Shown here in pieces: positions 18,587 to 29,516 of a stretch of DNA of 35,035 nt (position 1 is its first letter; each line of letters begins with the position of its first letter). The translations under genes and the position numbers were made by a program. The notes under the pieces were generated by a model. It did no database searches. It was not told the DNA's origin and worked only from the letters and a program-made list of their open reading frames with translations. The DNA is from Halieaceae bacterium (GTDB lineage: Bacteria > Pseudomonadota > Gammaproteobacteria > Pseudomonadales > Halieaceae): assembly GCA_011524755.1 (NCBI GenBank), contig WTJR01000048.1, forward strand, positions 1 through 35,035, written 5' to 3'.

Positions 18587-19699
18587 ATGAAGTTTTCGGT
18601 ATCACGGGATGCGCTAATTAAGCCTTTGAACTTGGTTGCAGGTGTGGTTGAGCGTCGACAAACACTACCCATTTTATCTAACGTTCTCATGAGCTTAGAG
18701 GGCAATCGCCTGTCGCTTACAGGTACCGATCTTGAGGTGGAGCTTGTTGGTCGCATCGATGTGCAAAGCGAAGGTGCTGATGGGGATATCACAGTCCCAG
18801 CGCGAAAGCTGGTCGATATTTGTAAAAGTCTGCCCGACGGTATCGATATTTCCTTTAGTGTGGAAGACGGTAAAGTCACTGTGCGAGCAGGGCGAAGTCG
18901 CTTCACCTTATCCACATTACCTGCTGCAGAGTTTCCAACCGTAGAAGCGGGCGACGGCGAGATAGATTTAGATTTGGCGCAGCCACTTGTCCGCCAGATG
19001 ATTGATCGCACTGGCTTCGCTATGGCGCAGCAAGATGTGCGCTATTACTTGAACGGCATGTACCTCGAGATAAAAGAGGGAAGACTGCGTTTCGTGGCAA
19101 CAGACGGCCACCGCTTGGCTTTGTGTACGGCCCCTGGACAGATAGCTGCAGATGACAAGTCTGTGATTGTGCCTCGTAAAGGTATCTTAGAGTTGTCGCG
19201 ATTATTGGACGGCGATGGCTCTGTTACGTTGAGTGTCGGCTCTAACCATATCCGTGCGGCAACCGATCAGTTTACATTCACGTCAAAGTTGGTTGATGGC
19301 AAGTTCCCCGAGTATGAGCGTGTGCTTCCTCGATCGCCTGACAAGTCGGTGTCCGGAGATCGGTCGGAGTTGCGGCAAGCGTTTACGCGCACGGCTATTC
19401 TATCCAACGAAAAGTATCGCGGTGTGAGACTGTCTTTGACGCCAGGTTCTCTGGAAATTACAGCGAATAACCCAGAGCAGGAGCAGGCGGAGGAGTCTGT
19501 ACCAGTGGATTACGCCGGAGACGCGCTCGAGGTTGGTTTCAACGTTAGCTACTTGCTCGATGTCATGGGTGTGCTAACGGGCGCTACTGTGCGCATGTCG
19601 CTCTCTGACTCGGCGAGCTCTGCGTTGATCGAAGAAGGAGAAGCGGGCGGTGATACAGACGCAGAAGCGTTGTATGTCGTTATGCCCATGCGGTTGTAA
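18587..19699 (+). CDS. dnaN: DNA polymerase III beta subunit (sliding clamp)
   Basis: DnaN forms the dimeric ring that tethers DNA polymerase III to DNA and serves as a docking platform for repair proteins. The ATG at 18587 (MKFSVSRDALIKPLNLV) gives 370 residues (366 in E. coli). An upstream TTG (18560) would add nine unlikely residues. Typical stretches are RRQTLPILSNVLM, LSLTGTDLEVE, FVATDGHRLAL, KFPEYERVLP, NPEQEQAEE and the C-terminal YVVMPMRL, which forms the partner-binding pocket. Spacing is 35 bases to dnaA and 18 to recF. A perfect DnaA box lies within the gene. Confidence 0.98.
   Translation: MKFSVSRDALIKPLNLVAGVVERRQTLPILSNVLMSLEGNRLSLTGTDLEVELVGRIDVQSEGADGDITVPARKLVDICKSLPDGIDISFSVEDGKVTVRAGRSRFTLSTLPAAEFPTVEAGDGEIDLDLAQPLVRQMIDRTGFAMAQQDVRYYLNGMYLEIKEGRLRFVATDGHRLALCTAPGQIAADDKSVIVPRKGILELSRLLDGDGSVTLSVGSNHIRAATDQFTFTSKLVDGKFPEYERVLPRSPDKSVSGDRSELRQAFTRTAILSNEKYRGVRLSLTPGSLEITANNPEQEQAEESVPVDYAGDALEVGFNVSYLLDVMGVLTGATVRMSLSDSASSALIEEGEAGGDTDAEALYVVMPMRL
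18908..18916 (+). promoter_or_regulatory. Perfect DnaA-box sequence inside dnaN
   Basis: TTATCCACA occurs within dnaN codons (the T-L-S-T-L stretch). About 0.3 perfect boxes are expected by chance in both strands of a window this long, so it may carry no function. Its place 1.8 kb from oriC would fit a DnaA-titrating or regulatory site. Confidence 0.35.
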
Positions 19700-19717
19700 G
19701 CCACTCCTGATAACGCT

Positions 19718-20806
19718 TTGCTAACGCAGCTATCAATCCAAAACTTAAGAAATGTATCTGAGGCCTCTCTGGAATTGTCTGGGGGGTTGTCAGTGTTTAC
19801 GGGCCTTAACGGTGCCGGTAAAACCTCGGTGCTTGATGCTGTTCATATCTTAGGGACGGGCAAATCTTTCACAACGTCGCAGCTTAGCAAGGCCATACGC
19901 AACGAACAGCCAGGGCTCCAAGTGGTAGGCCGCATGAAATATGGAGGCGCCGAATCCGTGATTGGGATCAGGCGGTTGCGAGCGGGAGGTGGCGAAACCC
20001 GACTATCAGGCGCCCCCGTGAAGGCTTTATCAGAGCTTGCTCGTGAACTCCCGCTAGTTCTTTTAAACGCTGATTCATTGAATGCGCTCAGGGAGGGCCC
20101 AGAGGCGCGGCGGCGACTGATCGATCAAATGGTGTTCCACGTGGAACATTCGTATAGCTCGTCGTGGCAGCGATATCATCAGGCCTTGAAACAACGCAAT
20201 ATTCTGCTTCGAAAGACGCGCAGCGGTGATGATGATGCGTGGACAAGCGAAATGGCGGCTGTGGGCGAGCAGGTTCATCAGGCCAGAGAGCGAGTTACCG
20301 CGTTGTTATCGGATGAGGTGTCCGAGGTTTTGGCATCAATGGGCGTTGGGTTTCCTGATATGTCATTGGTTTTAAGGTCTGGATGGGCTGCGGGTGAGTC
20401 GTTGACTAGTGCGTTAAACGCCAGCGCGCAAAGTGACAGGCAGCGTGGCTTCACGCAGGTGGGCCCGCATCGCGCGGATTTACAGTGTTTGCTGGGGAGT
20501 AGGCCGGCGAATGAGGTTTTGTCTCGCGGTCAAATGAAGGTTCTGATGTCTGCTATGCGGGTGGCGCAGGGCCGGGTACTCGCAGAGGTGACGGGTCGTG
20601 CGCCCGTGTTTTTATTGGACGATGTGGGTGCAGAGCTTGATGGTGATAATGCTAGAGCCGTTTTTTCTGTCTTGGCCGAAAAAAAGGCGCAGGTGCTTGC
20701 AACCGCGGTGTCCCTGGGTGACCTCTCTAGGTGGGCAAATTTTGCTCCATTAACGGTGTTCCACGTGGAACAAGGGGTGATCACAGAGACCAAATCAGTG
20801 GCATAA
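19718..20806 (+). CDS. recF: DNA replication and repair protein RecF
   Basis: RecF is an SMC/ABC-like ATPase that with RecO and RecR loads RecA at single-strand gaps. The product has 362 residues (357 in E. coli). Walker A GLNGAGKTS is at 29-37, the ABC signature LSRGQMK at 268-274, and Walker B PVFLLDDVGAELD at 297-309. The start is a TTG with no clear ribosome site, placed here because the next residues LTQLSIQNLRN align with the family N-terminus. Low-level translation or coupling to dnaN (18 bases upstream) would fit a scarce protein. Two perfect parS palindromes are encoded in frame as VFHVEH (139-144) and VFHVEQ (347-352). Confidence 0.96.
   Translation: MLTQLSIQNLRNVSEASLELSGGLSVFTGLNGAGKTSVLDAVHILGTGKSFTTSQLSKAIRNEQPGLQVVGRMKYGGAESVIGIRRLRAGGGETRLSGAPVKALSELARELPLVLLNADSLNALREGPEARRRLIDQMVFHVEHSYSSSWQRYHQALKQRNILLRKTRSGDDDAWTSEMAAVGEQVHQARERVTALLSDEVSEVLASMGVGFPDMSLVLRSGWAAGESLTSALNASAQSDRQRGFTQVGPHRADLQCLLGSRPANEVLSRGQMKVLMSAMRVAQGRVLAEVTGRAPVFLLDDVGAELDGDNARAVFSVLAEKKAQVLATAVSLGDLSRWANFAPLTVFHVEQGVITETKSVA
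20133..20148. promoter_or_regulatory. parS: parS centromere site 1 (inside recF)
   Basis: TGTTCCACGTGGAACA is a perfect 16-bp palindrome and fits the Spo0J/ParB parS consensus (TGTTnCACGTGnAACA type, with the C/G variant as in Pseudomonas). It lies in recF codons 139-144. ParB encoded at 8117-8998 is the expected ligand. Confidence 0.93.
20757..20772. promoter_or_regulatory. parS: parS centromere site 2 (inside recF)
   Basis: This is the second exact copy of TGTTCCACGTGGAACA, 624 bases to the right of the first. It lies in recF codons 347-352, 60 bases before the gyrB start region. No further full-length copy was found in the window. Confidence 0.93.
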
Positions 20807-20816
20807 TACGGGGTGA

Positions 20817-23264
<2,448 letters not shown>

Positions 23265-23289
23265 TCGCGATATTTGCGGTTAGTTGCAG

Positions 23290-24648
23290 CTAATTGTCGC
23301 TATCGTCTTCTTTTTTGCTGGGCTGGTCAGTCGCTAGCGAGAGCTGGCTAGCGTCAGTTTGATCAGGCAGTACGTCCAGGTTTTCAGGGAAGGTTTTTGA
23401 AACGCGTGTTGATAGCGTCTGAAACCGATCTACTTTCCCGTGTAGCCCCTGTCTCCCTACGAGGCTCTTTACAGCTTCGTTATAACGTTTGGTTGTTTGC
23501 GACAACGAAGCGCCTACGCTTTCCATCCGTTCAGCTACCAAACACACGGCATTGAAAATGTCGCCAGCACGGTCACTGATATCGCGCGCTTCGGCATTAC
23601 TGCGTTCGACCATCCAGAGGTTCGCTACGGTGCGCAAGATCGGCATAAGAGTCGTGTGTGAGACGAGAATGACGTTCTTCCGATACCCATAGTTAAAGAG
23701 GTCACGTTGCGTACGCATAATCTCGATGTACGCGGGCTCCACCGGCATGAACATGAGGACGAAATCTGGGCTTTGCAAACCAGCGAGGTTGGCATAGTCC
23801 TTCTCAGAAAGTTGGTCAATGTGACGCTTTACGGCGGCCGCGTGTGCTGCAAGGCTCTGTGTTCGTTCGCTGTCATCCTCGGCTGTGATTGCGCGCTCGT
23901 AATCAACCAGTGACACCTTGCTATCGATGACAATATGTTTGTCTTGAGGGAGGAAAATGACGAAGTCGGGAAGCATCCGCTGTCCGTCCTCACCTTTAAA
24001 GGCCTGTTGAGCTTCGAAATGCTCACCGCGCCGAAGGCCGGCTAATTCGAGTGTCCGCTCTAGTTGTGCTTCACCCCAGTTCCCCACGAGCTTTTTGTCA
24101 CCCTTGAGTGCTTGCGTGAGGTTGCTTGCTTCTGATGACATCTCCTGACCTACGTCATGGAGCTGCTTGATTTGCGTTTTGAGCGCTGCGTTTTGCCCTG
24201 TTAAATCACTGTGAACTTGGTTAACTCTGCTTTGAAAACCGTCGATCTTCTCCGAAAGTGGCTTAAGTAGCTGGTTTAATGATTCCTGATTTCGGGTGGA
24301 TAGTGACTTCTCACCTTGACTGACCAGTGCCTGCGCCGTCTTTTCAAACTCGAGTCGAAGCATTTTCTTCGCATCTTCGAGTAAAGCGATTTTTTCGGCG
24401 TGTTCCGTTTCTTTCAGAGCAAGTGTCGCCTTGAGGCCCTCTTCGCGACCTGAACTGGCAACCAAGTTTTGATTCATCTCCTCCAGTTGCCGCTTAAGCG
24501 CTTCGACCTCTTCTTTGGCAATATCTCCACGAGCGAGCGCATCGGCCACCGACTCGCGATAAGCACTGTGTTTCCGCATAAGGAGGCCGATAGCAATAGC
24601 GCTGGCTGAGATAAGTGCGAGAGCTACGACTACGGCATCAAATGACAT
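23290..24648 (-). CDS. rmuC: DNA recombination protein RmuC family
   Basis: RmuC is a membrane-anchored protein that limits inversions at short inverted repeats in E. coli. Its biochemical role is not settled. The product has 452 residues from the ATG at 24648. A TTG start at 24690 would overlap glyS. One N-terminal membrane segment (about 4-23) is followed by a long coiled coil (about 35-200) and the RmuC domain with GNWGEAQLERTLELAGL, LPDFVIFLPQDKHIVIDSKVSL (a PD-(D/E)xK nuclease-like pattern) and EPAYIEI. It ends in an acidic serine-rich tail. It lies 13 bases after glyS and is convergent with gyrB, whose stop is 25 bases away with no visible terminator between them. Confidence 0.93.
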   Translation of the reverse strand: MSFDAVVVALALISASAIAIGLLMRKHSAYRESVADALARGDIAKEEVEALKRQLEEMNQNLVASSGREEGLKATLALKETEHAEKIALLEDAKKMLRLEFEKTAQALVSQGEKSLSTRNQESLNQLLKPLSEKIDGFQSRVNQVHSDLTGQNAALKTQIKQLHDVGQEMSSEASNLTQALKGDKKLVGNWGEAQLERTLELAGLRRGEHFEAQQAFKGEDGQRMLPDFVIFLPQDKHIVIDSKVSLVDYERAITAEDDSERTQSLAAHAAAVKRHIDQLSEKDYANLAGLQSPDFVLMFMPVEPAYIEIMRTQRDLFNYGYRKNVILVSHTTLMPILRTVANLWMVERSNAEARDISDRAGDIFNAVCLVAERMESVGASLSQTTKRYNEAVKSLVGRQGLHGKVDRFQTLSTRVSKTFPENLDVLPDQTDASQLSLATDQPSKKEDDSDN

Positions 24649-24661
24649 GAATAAGCAGGCC

Positions 24662-26725
24662 TTATCTAGCGAGTACCGCGAGATCAGCAACTTTTAAAAA
24701 CTGACCGCGCAACTCTTGGAGCAGCGCTAAACGGTTCAGACGAACCCTGGCATCGTCTGCGTTAACCAGTACGTTGTCAAAGAACGCATCCACGGGTTCG
24801 CGAAGTTTGGCTAAGTTCGACAAGGCCTGTGGGTAGTCGTTATCAGCAACTGCTAAGTCTAGGGACGCTTGAGATTCGGTCAGTGCTACGCGCAAGGCTA
24901 GCTCGGCTGTTTCTGTCAGCAGTTGTTCATTAATGGCTGGCAAGGATTCATCTACTTTCGTCAGGATGTTGGCAACCCGCTTGTTGGCAGCAGCAAGGGC
25001 ATTTGCAGCGTCAGATCCTGCAAAGCTTGCTACTGCAAGGCTTCGACGATCGATATCGCCAATGGTCTCAGTGCCGACAGCGGTCACACTTCGCAGTATG
25101 TCCACCGACACCCCCTGCTCCTCGTAATGTGCAGGTAAACGATCAAGCAGATACGCCTTCACCGTATCAACGACGCCCTCGCCCAACACGCCCGAGGGGA
25201 AGGACTGCTTTGCCGTCGTCAAAATCATTTCGAGGTTTGCCGTTGGGGCAAAGGCGAGGAGTATTCGAATGACGGCGAGTGACGCTCGGCGCAGCGCAAA
25301 CGGATCTTTCGATCCTGTTGGCACCTGCCCTATTCCAAAGATGCCAATCAAAGTATCGAGTCTGTCGGCTAAGGCTAGTGCTGCCGACTCTGGAGACTGG
25401 GGCAATTGGTCACCCGAAAACTTTGGCCAGTAATGTTGCTCAATGGCGTTGGCAACGGCCTCCGGCGCTTCGTCATGCAGTGCGTAGTGTCGCCCTGCTA
25501 TACCCTGAAGCTCCGGAAACTCTCCTACCATGTCGGATACAAGATCGGCCTTAATTAAACAACCTGCGGCCCGTACCGTAGCTTTATCAGCACCAAGAGT
25601 TTGGCTTAAGGTCTGTGCCACCTCCGAAATACGCGTCTGCTTTTCCGCTAGGGTTCCAAGATCTCTCTGGAATAACACGCTCTCTAATCGCAGGGCCTTG
25701 CTCGCGAGTGTTGTTTGTTTGTCTGTGTCAAAGAAAAACGCGGCGTCAGCTAGGCGCGGACGGATAACCTTCTCGTTTCCATAAACGACAGCTTCCGGAC
25801 GCTTGCTCTCGATGTTGGAGATGGTAATAAACGATGGGACTAACTCGCCGTCCGGGCGCTCTATGTGAAAGTACTTCTGGTGTTCGCGCATCGATGAAAT
25901 CAGCGCTTGTCGTGGCACGGTGAGGAACGACTCATCGAAACTACCGCGCAAGGCCACTGGCCACTCGACCAGCCCTGTCACTTCTCCGAGCAGGTTGTCA
26001 TCGATAACCACGCGCTCGTCCTTTGAGGCCAGTCCCTCGACTTGGCCTTTAATCAGCGCTTTACGCTCGTCCACCGAAGCGATGACAAACTGTTCTTTCA
26101 ATGTCGCCTCGTAGGCATCGGCATGGGCTATCGTTACCGATGACTGACCATGAAAGCGATGGCCTCGTGACATACGATCGGAAACCAACCCGAATAAAGA
26201 GACCTCAATGACGTCGGCACCGTAAAGTAATACCAGCCATTGCACCGGCCGCAGAAATTCGTGGCGCTCCCTGCCCCATCGCATGCGTTTCGAGACTGGG
26301 ATATTTTCCACTGCCTGCGCGACCACGGCTGGCAATACGTCAGTACATAAGGCCCCTGCCGCTACCTTACGAACGCCCAGCCGATCACCTTTTTCTGTGC
26401 TGATTATCTGCAGTTCATCAGCACTCATTCCCTGCTTTTTTGCAAAACCCACGGCGGCGGGCGTCCAGCTCCCATCATTCGCTTTTGCTGCTGCCACCGG
26501 TGGCCCCAGGACTTCTTGCTCTGTGTCATCGGCGCGCGCTTGGACATTCTCAATCAGAACCGCCAGACGTCTGGCCGTAGCGAGCACGGTCATTTCGCCG
26601 ATTGCGAGCCCGTGTTGCTCAAGACCAGAAGCCACCCCACTGGCCAGGGCATTAGCCATGCCTTCGTACTCACCGGCGGGGAGTTCCTCGGTGCCGAGCT
26701 CGAATAAGACTGTTTGAGCACTCAT
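24662..26725 (-). CDS. glyS: Glycyl-tRNA synthetase beta subunit
   Basis: GlyS is the large subunit of the heterotetrameric bacterial glycyl-tRNA synthetase and mainly recognises tRNA. The product has 687 residues (689 in E. coli). The N-terminal [14 protein letters not shown], the KRMRWG and [11 protein letters not shown] stretches, [12 protein letters not shown], the HD-like central region, and [17 protein letters not shown] are diagnostic. The C-terminal part resembles the DALR anticodon-binding domain ([26 protein letters not shown]). Its ATG overlaps the glyQ stop by 4 bases (ATGA), consistent with equal production of both subunits. Confidence 0.98.
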   Translation of the reverse strand: MSAQTVLFELGTEELPAGEYEGMANALASGVASGLEQHGLAIGEMTVLATARRLAVLIENVQARADDTEQEVLGPPVAAAKANDGSWTPAAVGFAKKQGMSADELQIISTEKGDRLGVRKVAAGALCTDVLPAVVAQAVENIPVSKRMRWGRERHEFLRPVQWLVLLYGADVIEVSLFGLVSDRMSRGHRFHGQSSVTIAHADAYEATLKEQFVIASVDERKALIKGQVEGLASKDERVVIDDNLLGEVTGLVEWPVALRGSFDESFLTVPRQALISSMREHQKYFHIERPDGELVPSFITISNIESKRPEAVVYGNEKVIRPRLADAAFFFDTDKQTTLASKALRLESVLFQRDLGTLAEKQTRISEVAQTLSQTLGADKATVRAAGCLIKADLVSDMVGEFPELQGIAGRHYALHDEAPEAVANAIEQHYWPKFSGDQLPQSPESAALALADRLDTLIGIFGIGQVPTGSKDPFALRRASLAVIRILLAFAPTANLEMILTTAKQSFPSGVLGEGVVDTVKAYLLDRLPAHYEEQGVSVDILRSVTAVGTETIGDIDRRSLAVASFAGSDAANALAAANKRVANILTKVDESLPAINEQLLTETAELALRVALTESQASLDLAVADNDYPQALSNLAKLREPVDAFFDNVLVNADDARVRLNRLALLQELRGQFLKVADLAVLAR

Positions 26726-27660
26726 GCCGCAGACTCCTCTGCCAGCGCTTTAAGCGCCGCTTCGGCAAGATCCTTATCGGCTAGAGGGAAACCCAATTTG
26801 GCGCGAGACGCGACGTAACCCTGCGCAGCTAATCGGGCTAGCGTTCTTACCCGGAGAATATAGCGCTGTCGCTCGGTCACACTGATCGCATGTCGTGCAT
26901 CCAGTAAGTTAAAGGTATGCGACGCCTTCATGACGAACTCATAGGCCGGAAGTGGCAGTTCGAGGGAAACCAATCGCTCAGCCTCCTTTTCGCAAAATTC
27001 GAAATAGCCGAACAGGTGATCAACATCTGCCTGCTGGAAATTGAACGTCGACATTTCCACTTCGTTCTGATGGAAAACATCGCCGTACTTAATGGTGCCC
27101 GTTGGCGTCTCAGACCACACGAGGTCATAAACCGAGTCGACGTCCTGCAGGTACATTGCCAGGCGCTCAATACCGTACGTAATTTCGCCGGTAACAGGTA
27201 GGCACTCGAGTCCACCGGCTTGCTGGAAGTAGGTGAACTGAGACACCTCCATACCATTGAGCCAGACCTCCCAACCAAGGCCCCACGCACCGAGGGTGGG
27301 TGATTCCCAGTTATCCTCGACGAATCTGACATCGTGCTCGAGTGGATCGAGTCCCAGTCGTCTCAGGCTATCGAGATAGCGCTCTTGGAAGTCGGCGGGC
27401 GATGGCTTCATGACCACCTGGAACTGGTAGTAGTGCTGCAAGCGGTTAGGGTTCTCGCCATACCGGCCATCCTGTGGCCGTCGGCTTGGCTGAACATAAG
27501 CCGAATTCCAATTTTCGGGCCCTAGCGCTTTCAGAAAGGTCGCAGGATGAAACGTTCCAGCCCCCACTTCGAGGTCAAGCGGTTGAAGAATCACGCAACC
27601 GTTTTCTCCCCAGAAGCTCTGAAGCTCCAGGATTAGCTCTTGGAAAGTTAATGAACTCAC
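26722..27660 (-). CDS. glyQ: Glycyl-tRNA synthetase alpha subunit
   Basis: GlyQ carries the class II catalytic core that activates glycine. I place the start at the GTG at 27660 ([14 protein letters not shown]), giving 312 residues (303 in E. coli). The open frame extends 28 codons further upstream, but that part does not resemble the family. Motifs include [93 protein letters not shown] and [15 protein letters not shown]. The GTG lacks a strong ribosome site, so its exact position is less certain than the identity. Confidence 0.97.
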   Translation of the reverse strand: MSSLTFQELILELQSFWGENGCVILQPLDLEVGAGTFHPATFLKALGPENWNSAYVQPSRRPQDGRYGENPNRLQHYYQFQVVMKPSPADFQERYLDSLRRLGLDPLEHDVRFVEDNWESPTLGAWGLGWEVWLNGMEVSQFTYFQQAGGLECLPVTGEITYGIERLAMYLQDVDSVYDLVWSETPTGTIKYGDVFHQNEVEMSTFNFQQADVDHLFGYFEFCEKEAERLVSLELPLPAYEFVMKASHTFNLLDARHAISVTERQRYILRVRTLARLAAQGYVASRAKLGFPLADKDLAEAALKALAEESAA

Positions 27661-27688
27661 TTCTCTGTCCCGAATTACCGAAGGGTGA

Positions 27689-27716
27689 AGTATACAGTGG
27701 CCAGCACTGGCATAAT
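27689..27716. promoter_or_regulatory. Candidate divergent promoter region with operator-like palindrome
   Basis: The 88-base gap between the divergent glyQ and acyltransferase genes contains TATACT on the minus strand (27694-27689) and CATAAT on the plus strand (27711-27716). Both match the -10 consensus at five of six positions. Between them lies a perfect inverted repeat CAGTG-GCCAG-CACTG (27695-27709). Neither side has a good -35 at 17 bases, so these assignments are tentative. Confidence 0.3.
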
Positions 27717-27748
27717 ATGAGCAACCAGACCGAATTAAGCGCATCTCT

Positions 27749-28705
27749 GTGCCAAAGAATCACAATTCACTGAAATTTCGACTGAAAGACGGACTCGCTG
27801 TAACGATTTTGCGATCGGTATTGCGGCTGTCAGCACTTGTGCCTCTTGAGGTGGCGCGGTCGGCGGGCCGTTTTGTTGGGCGTCTGGCGTTTAGGATGAA
27901 CACGCAGACGGTGCGCGTTGTGCGCAGAAATATTGAGCTGGCATACCCACAACTGCCGGCAGATCAACAAGCGGCACTGATGAAGGAGGCAGTGCTGGAG
28001 CAAGGTGCGCTGACCGCTGAATTGGGGCATGTTTGGCGCCGCTCCCCTGCCTACGTCATGTCCAAACTTAGGGTTGTCGGAATCGAGCATCTCGAAGCTG
28101 CCGCAGCGGATGAGCGAGGCGTTTTAGTACTCGCACCACACGTCGGTAACTGGGAGGTATTGCCTCATCACCTGGTAACCCAAGGCGATCTTCTGGGATT
28201 GTTTGAACCCCCAAAATTACCGTCGGTAGGCTCGCTTGTCCTGGAGGCACGAAAGCGTCCCGGTGGTGCCTATGTACCGACAACCCCGAAAGGCCTGGTG
28301 CAACTGGTTAGGCATTTTAAGCGCGGTGGCCTCACGGGTATTTTGCCCGATCAAGTGCCGGCGCATGAATCAGGTGGGTTAAATGTTCCGTTCAAGGGCA
28401 TCGAGTGTTTCACAGCAAGCCTCTGTGCCAACTTGTTGTCGAAATCGGGTGCACGCGCCGTACTTGCTGGTGTTTTCCGCGTGAGGGGCGGATGGGAGCT
28501 AATGTATTTGCCGGTATCTGCCGACATTTACCATGAGGATTTAGAGGTTGCGCTGAAGGTGATGAACCAGGACATTGAGACTCTGATCTCGGGCCGAGAC
28601 GCACAATATCAATGGTCGTATAAACGTTTTCGAACCCTGCCACGGGGCACCACTAACCATTACGACGGCGTCAAGCGAGCGTCTCATAAGGATCCCGCAC
28701 GATGA
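27749..28705 (+). CDS. LpxL/HtrB-family lipid A (lysophospholipid-type) acyltransferase
   Basis: The product belongs to the LpxL/LpxM family (Pfam PF03279 type), which transfers secondary acyl chains from acyl-ACP to lipid A at the inner membrane. The 318-residue protein has the catalytic HX4E motif in APHVGNWEV (His131, Glu136), a short N-terminal hydrophobic region, [11 protein letters not shown], and [14 protein letters not shown]. The start is a GTG without an obvious ribosome site. A homologous acyltransferase gene lies near glyQ in Pseudomonas. Whether it adds laurate, palmitoleate or another chain, or acts on another lipid, cannot be read from the sequence. It overlaps the next gene by 4 bases (ATGA). 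Confidence 0.85.
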   Translation: MPKNHNSLKFRLKDGLAVTILRSVLRLSALVPLEVARSAGRFVGRLAFRMNTQTVRVVRRNIELAYPQLPADQQAALMKEAVLEQGALTAELGHVWRRSPAYVMSKLRVVGIEHLEAAAADERGVLVLAPHVGNWEVLPHHLVTQGDLLGLFEPPKLPSVGSLVLEARKRPGGAYVPTTPKGLVQLVRHFKRGGLTGILPDQVPAHESGGLNVPFKGIECFTASLCANLLSKSGARAVLAGVFRVRGGWELMYLPVSADIYHEDLEVALKVMNQDIETLISGRDAQYQWSYKRFRTLPRGTTNHYDGVKRASHKDPAR

Positions 28706-29505
28706 ATGTATATACAGGTAAGATTCTCGGCAGCCTGCTGGGGTTTTTAACGCTGGGTGTCATCGGCGGTCTGGTTGGTTTTTTTGTTGGGCACCTATTT
28801 GATTCTGGGCTGGTTAGGGCTCTTCGTATGACGGGCCCTGACGGCCTTAATGCGCTTCAGCAAGAGTTTTTTGATACTACCTTTGTCATGTTGGGTTATG
28901 TAGCGAAGTCAGATGGTCGTGTGTCTGAGTCTGAGATCCAACAGGCTGAGGCTATGTTTACACATCTCAGGCTCACGCCATCTCAGCGTGCCTCGGCAAT
29001 CAAACGTTTTAAGCATGGTGCCGAACAGAATTTTGACCCTTCAGGCGAACTTTTGAAGTTCAGACGTACTGCCTCTCTTCGCCCACAGGCTGTTCAAACT
29101 TTGATGCTTTTTCTGGTGGGTATGGCGTATGCGGATGGTCAAATAAATAGTGCTGAGATGAATGCACTCACCCGAGTTGCCAATTCACTTGGCATCTCTG
29201 ACAAATCTTTGCAGCGAACGATCAGTATGGTTGCGGCACAAGCTAACTTTGGAGCACATCGACAGCGCCAGAAATATCATTCTGAAAAAAATCAGTTAAC
29301 TAATGCTTATAAGGCGCTAGGGGTGAGCCCCAGTGTTGACGACCGAGATCTTAAGAAGGTTTTTCGCCGACTTATGAGTGAAAATCATCCTGATAAGTTA
29401 AGCGCTCGCGGTGTACCAAAAGAAATGATCGACATAGCGACAGAGCGGTCGCAAAGCATTACGGCCGCATATGATCTTATTAAGGCGGCACGGGGTTTGA
29501 AATAA
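28702..29505 (+). CDS. djlA: DjlA-like membrane-anchored DnaJ co-chaperone (TerB + J domain)
   Basis: DjlA is an inner-membrane DnaK co-chaperone, linked in E. coli to envelope stress and capsule control. The 267-residue product has a Gly-rich membrane segment (about 8-31), which in DjlA also mediates dimerisation. A TerB-like helical domain follows (about 55-175) with two acidic repeats, AKSDGRVSESEIQQAE and AYADGQINSAEMNAL. The C-terminal J domain (about 198-264) has the invariant HPD at 229-231 in ENHPDKL. The ATG overlaps the acyltransferase stop, so the two are co-transcribed and probably coupled. It is convergent with trkH, 11 bases away. Confidence 0.9.
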   Translation: MNVYTGKILGSLLGFLTLGVIGGLVGFFVGHLFDSGLVRALRMTGPDGLNALQQEFFDTTFVMLGYVAKSDGRVSESEIQQAEAMFTHLRLTPSQRASAIKRFKHGAEQNFDPSGELLKFRRTASLRPQAVQTLMLFLVGMAYADGQINSAEMNALTRVANSLGISDKSLQRTISMVAAQANFGAHRQRQKYHSEKNQLTNAYKALGVSPSVDDRDLKKVFRRLMSENHPDKLSARGVPKEMIDIATERSQSITAAYDLIKAARGLK

Positions 29506-29516
29506 CTGTCGTATCG

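Noticed and set aside
23265-23289. Possible bidirectional terminator between gyrB and rmuC
   Set aside because: Only a four-base TTAG/CTAA pairing is present with no GC stem, which is too weak to call.
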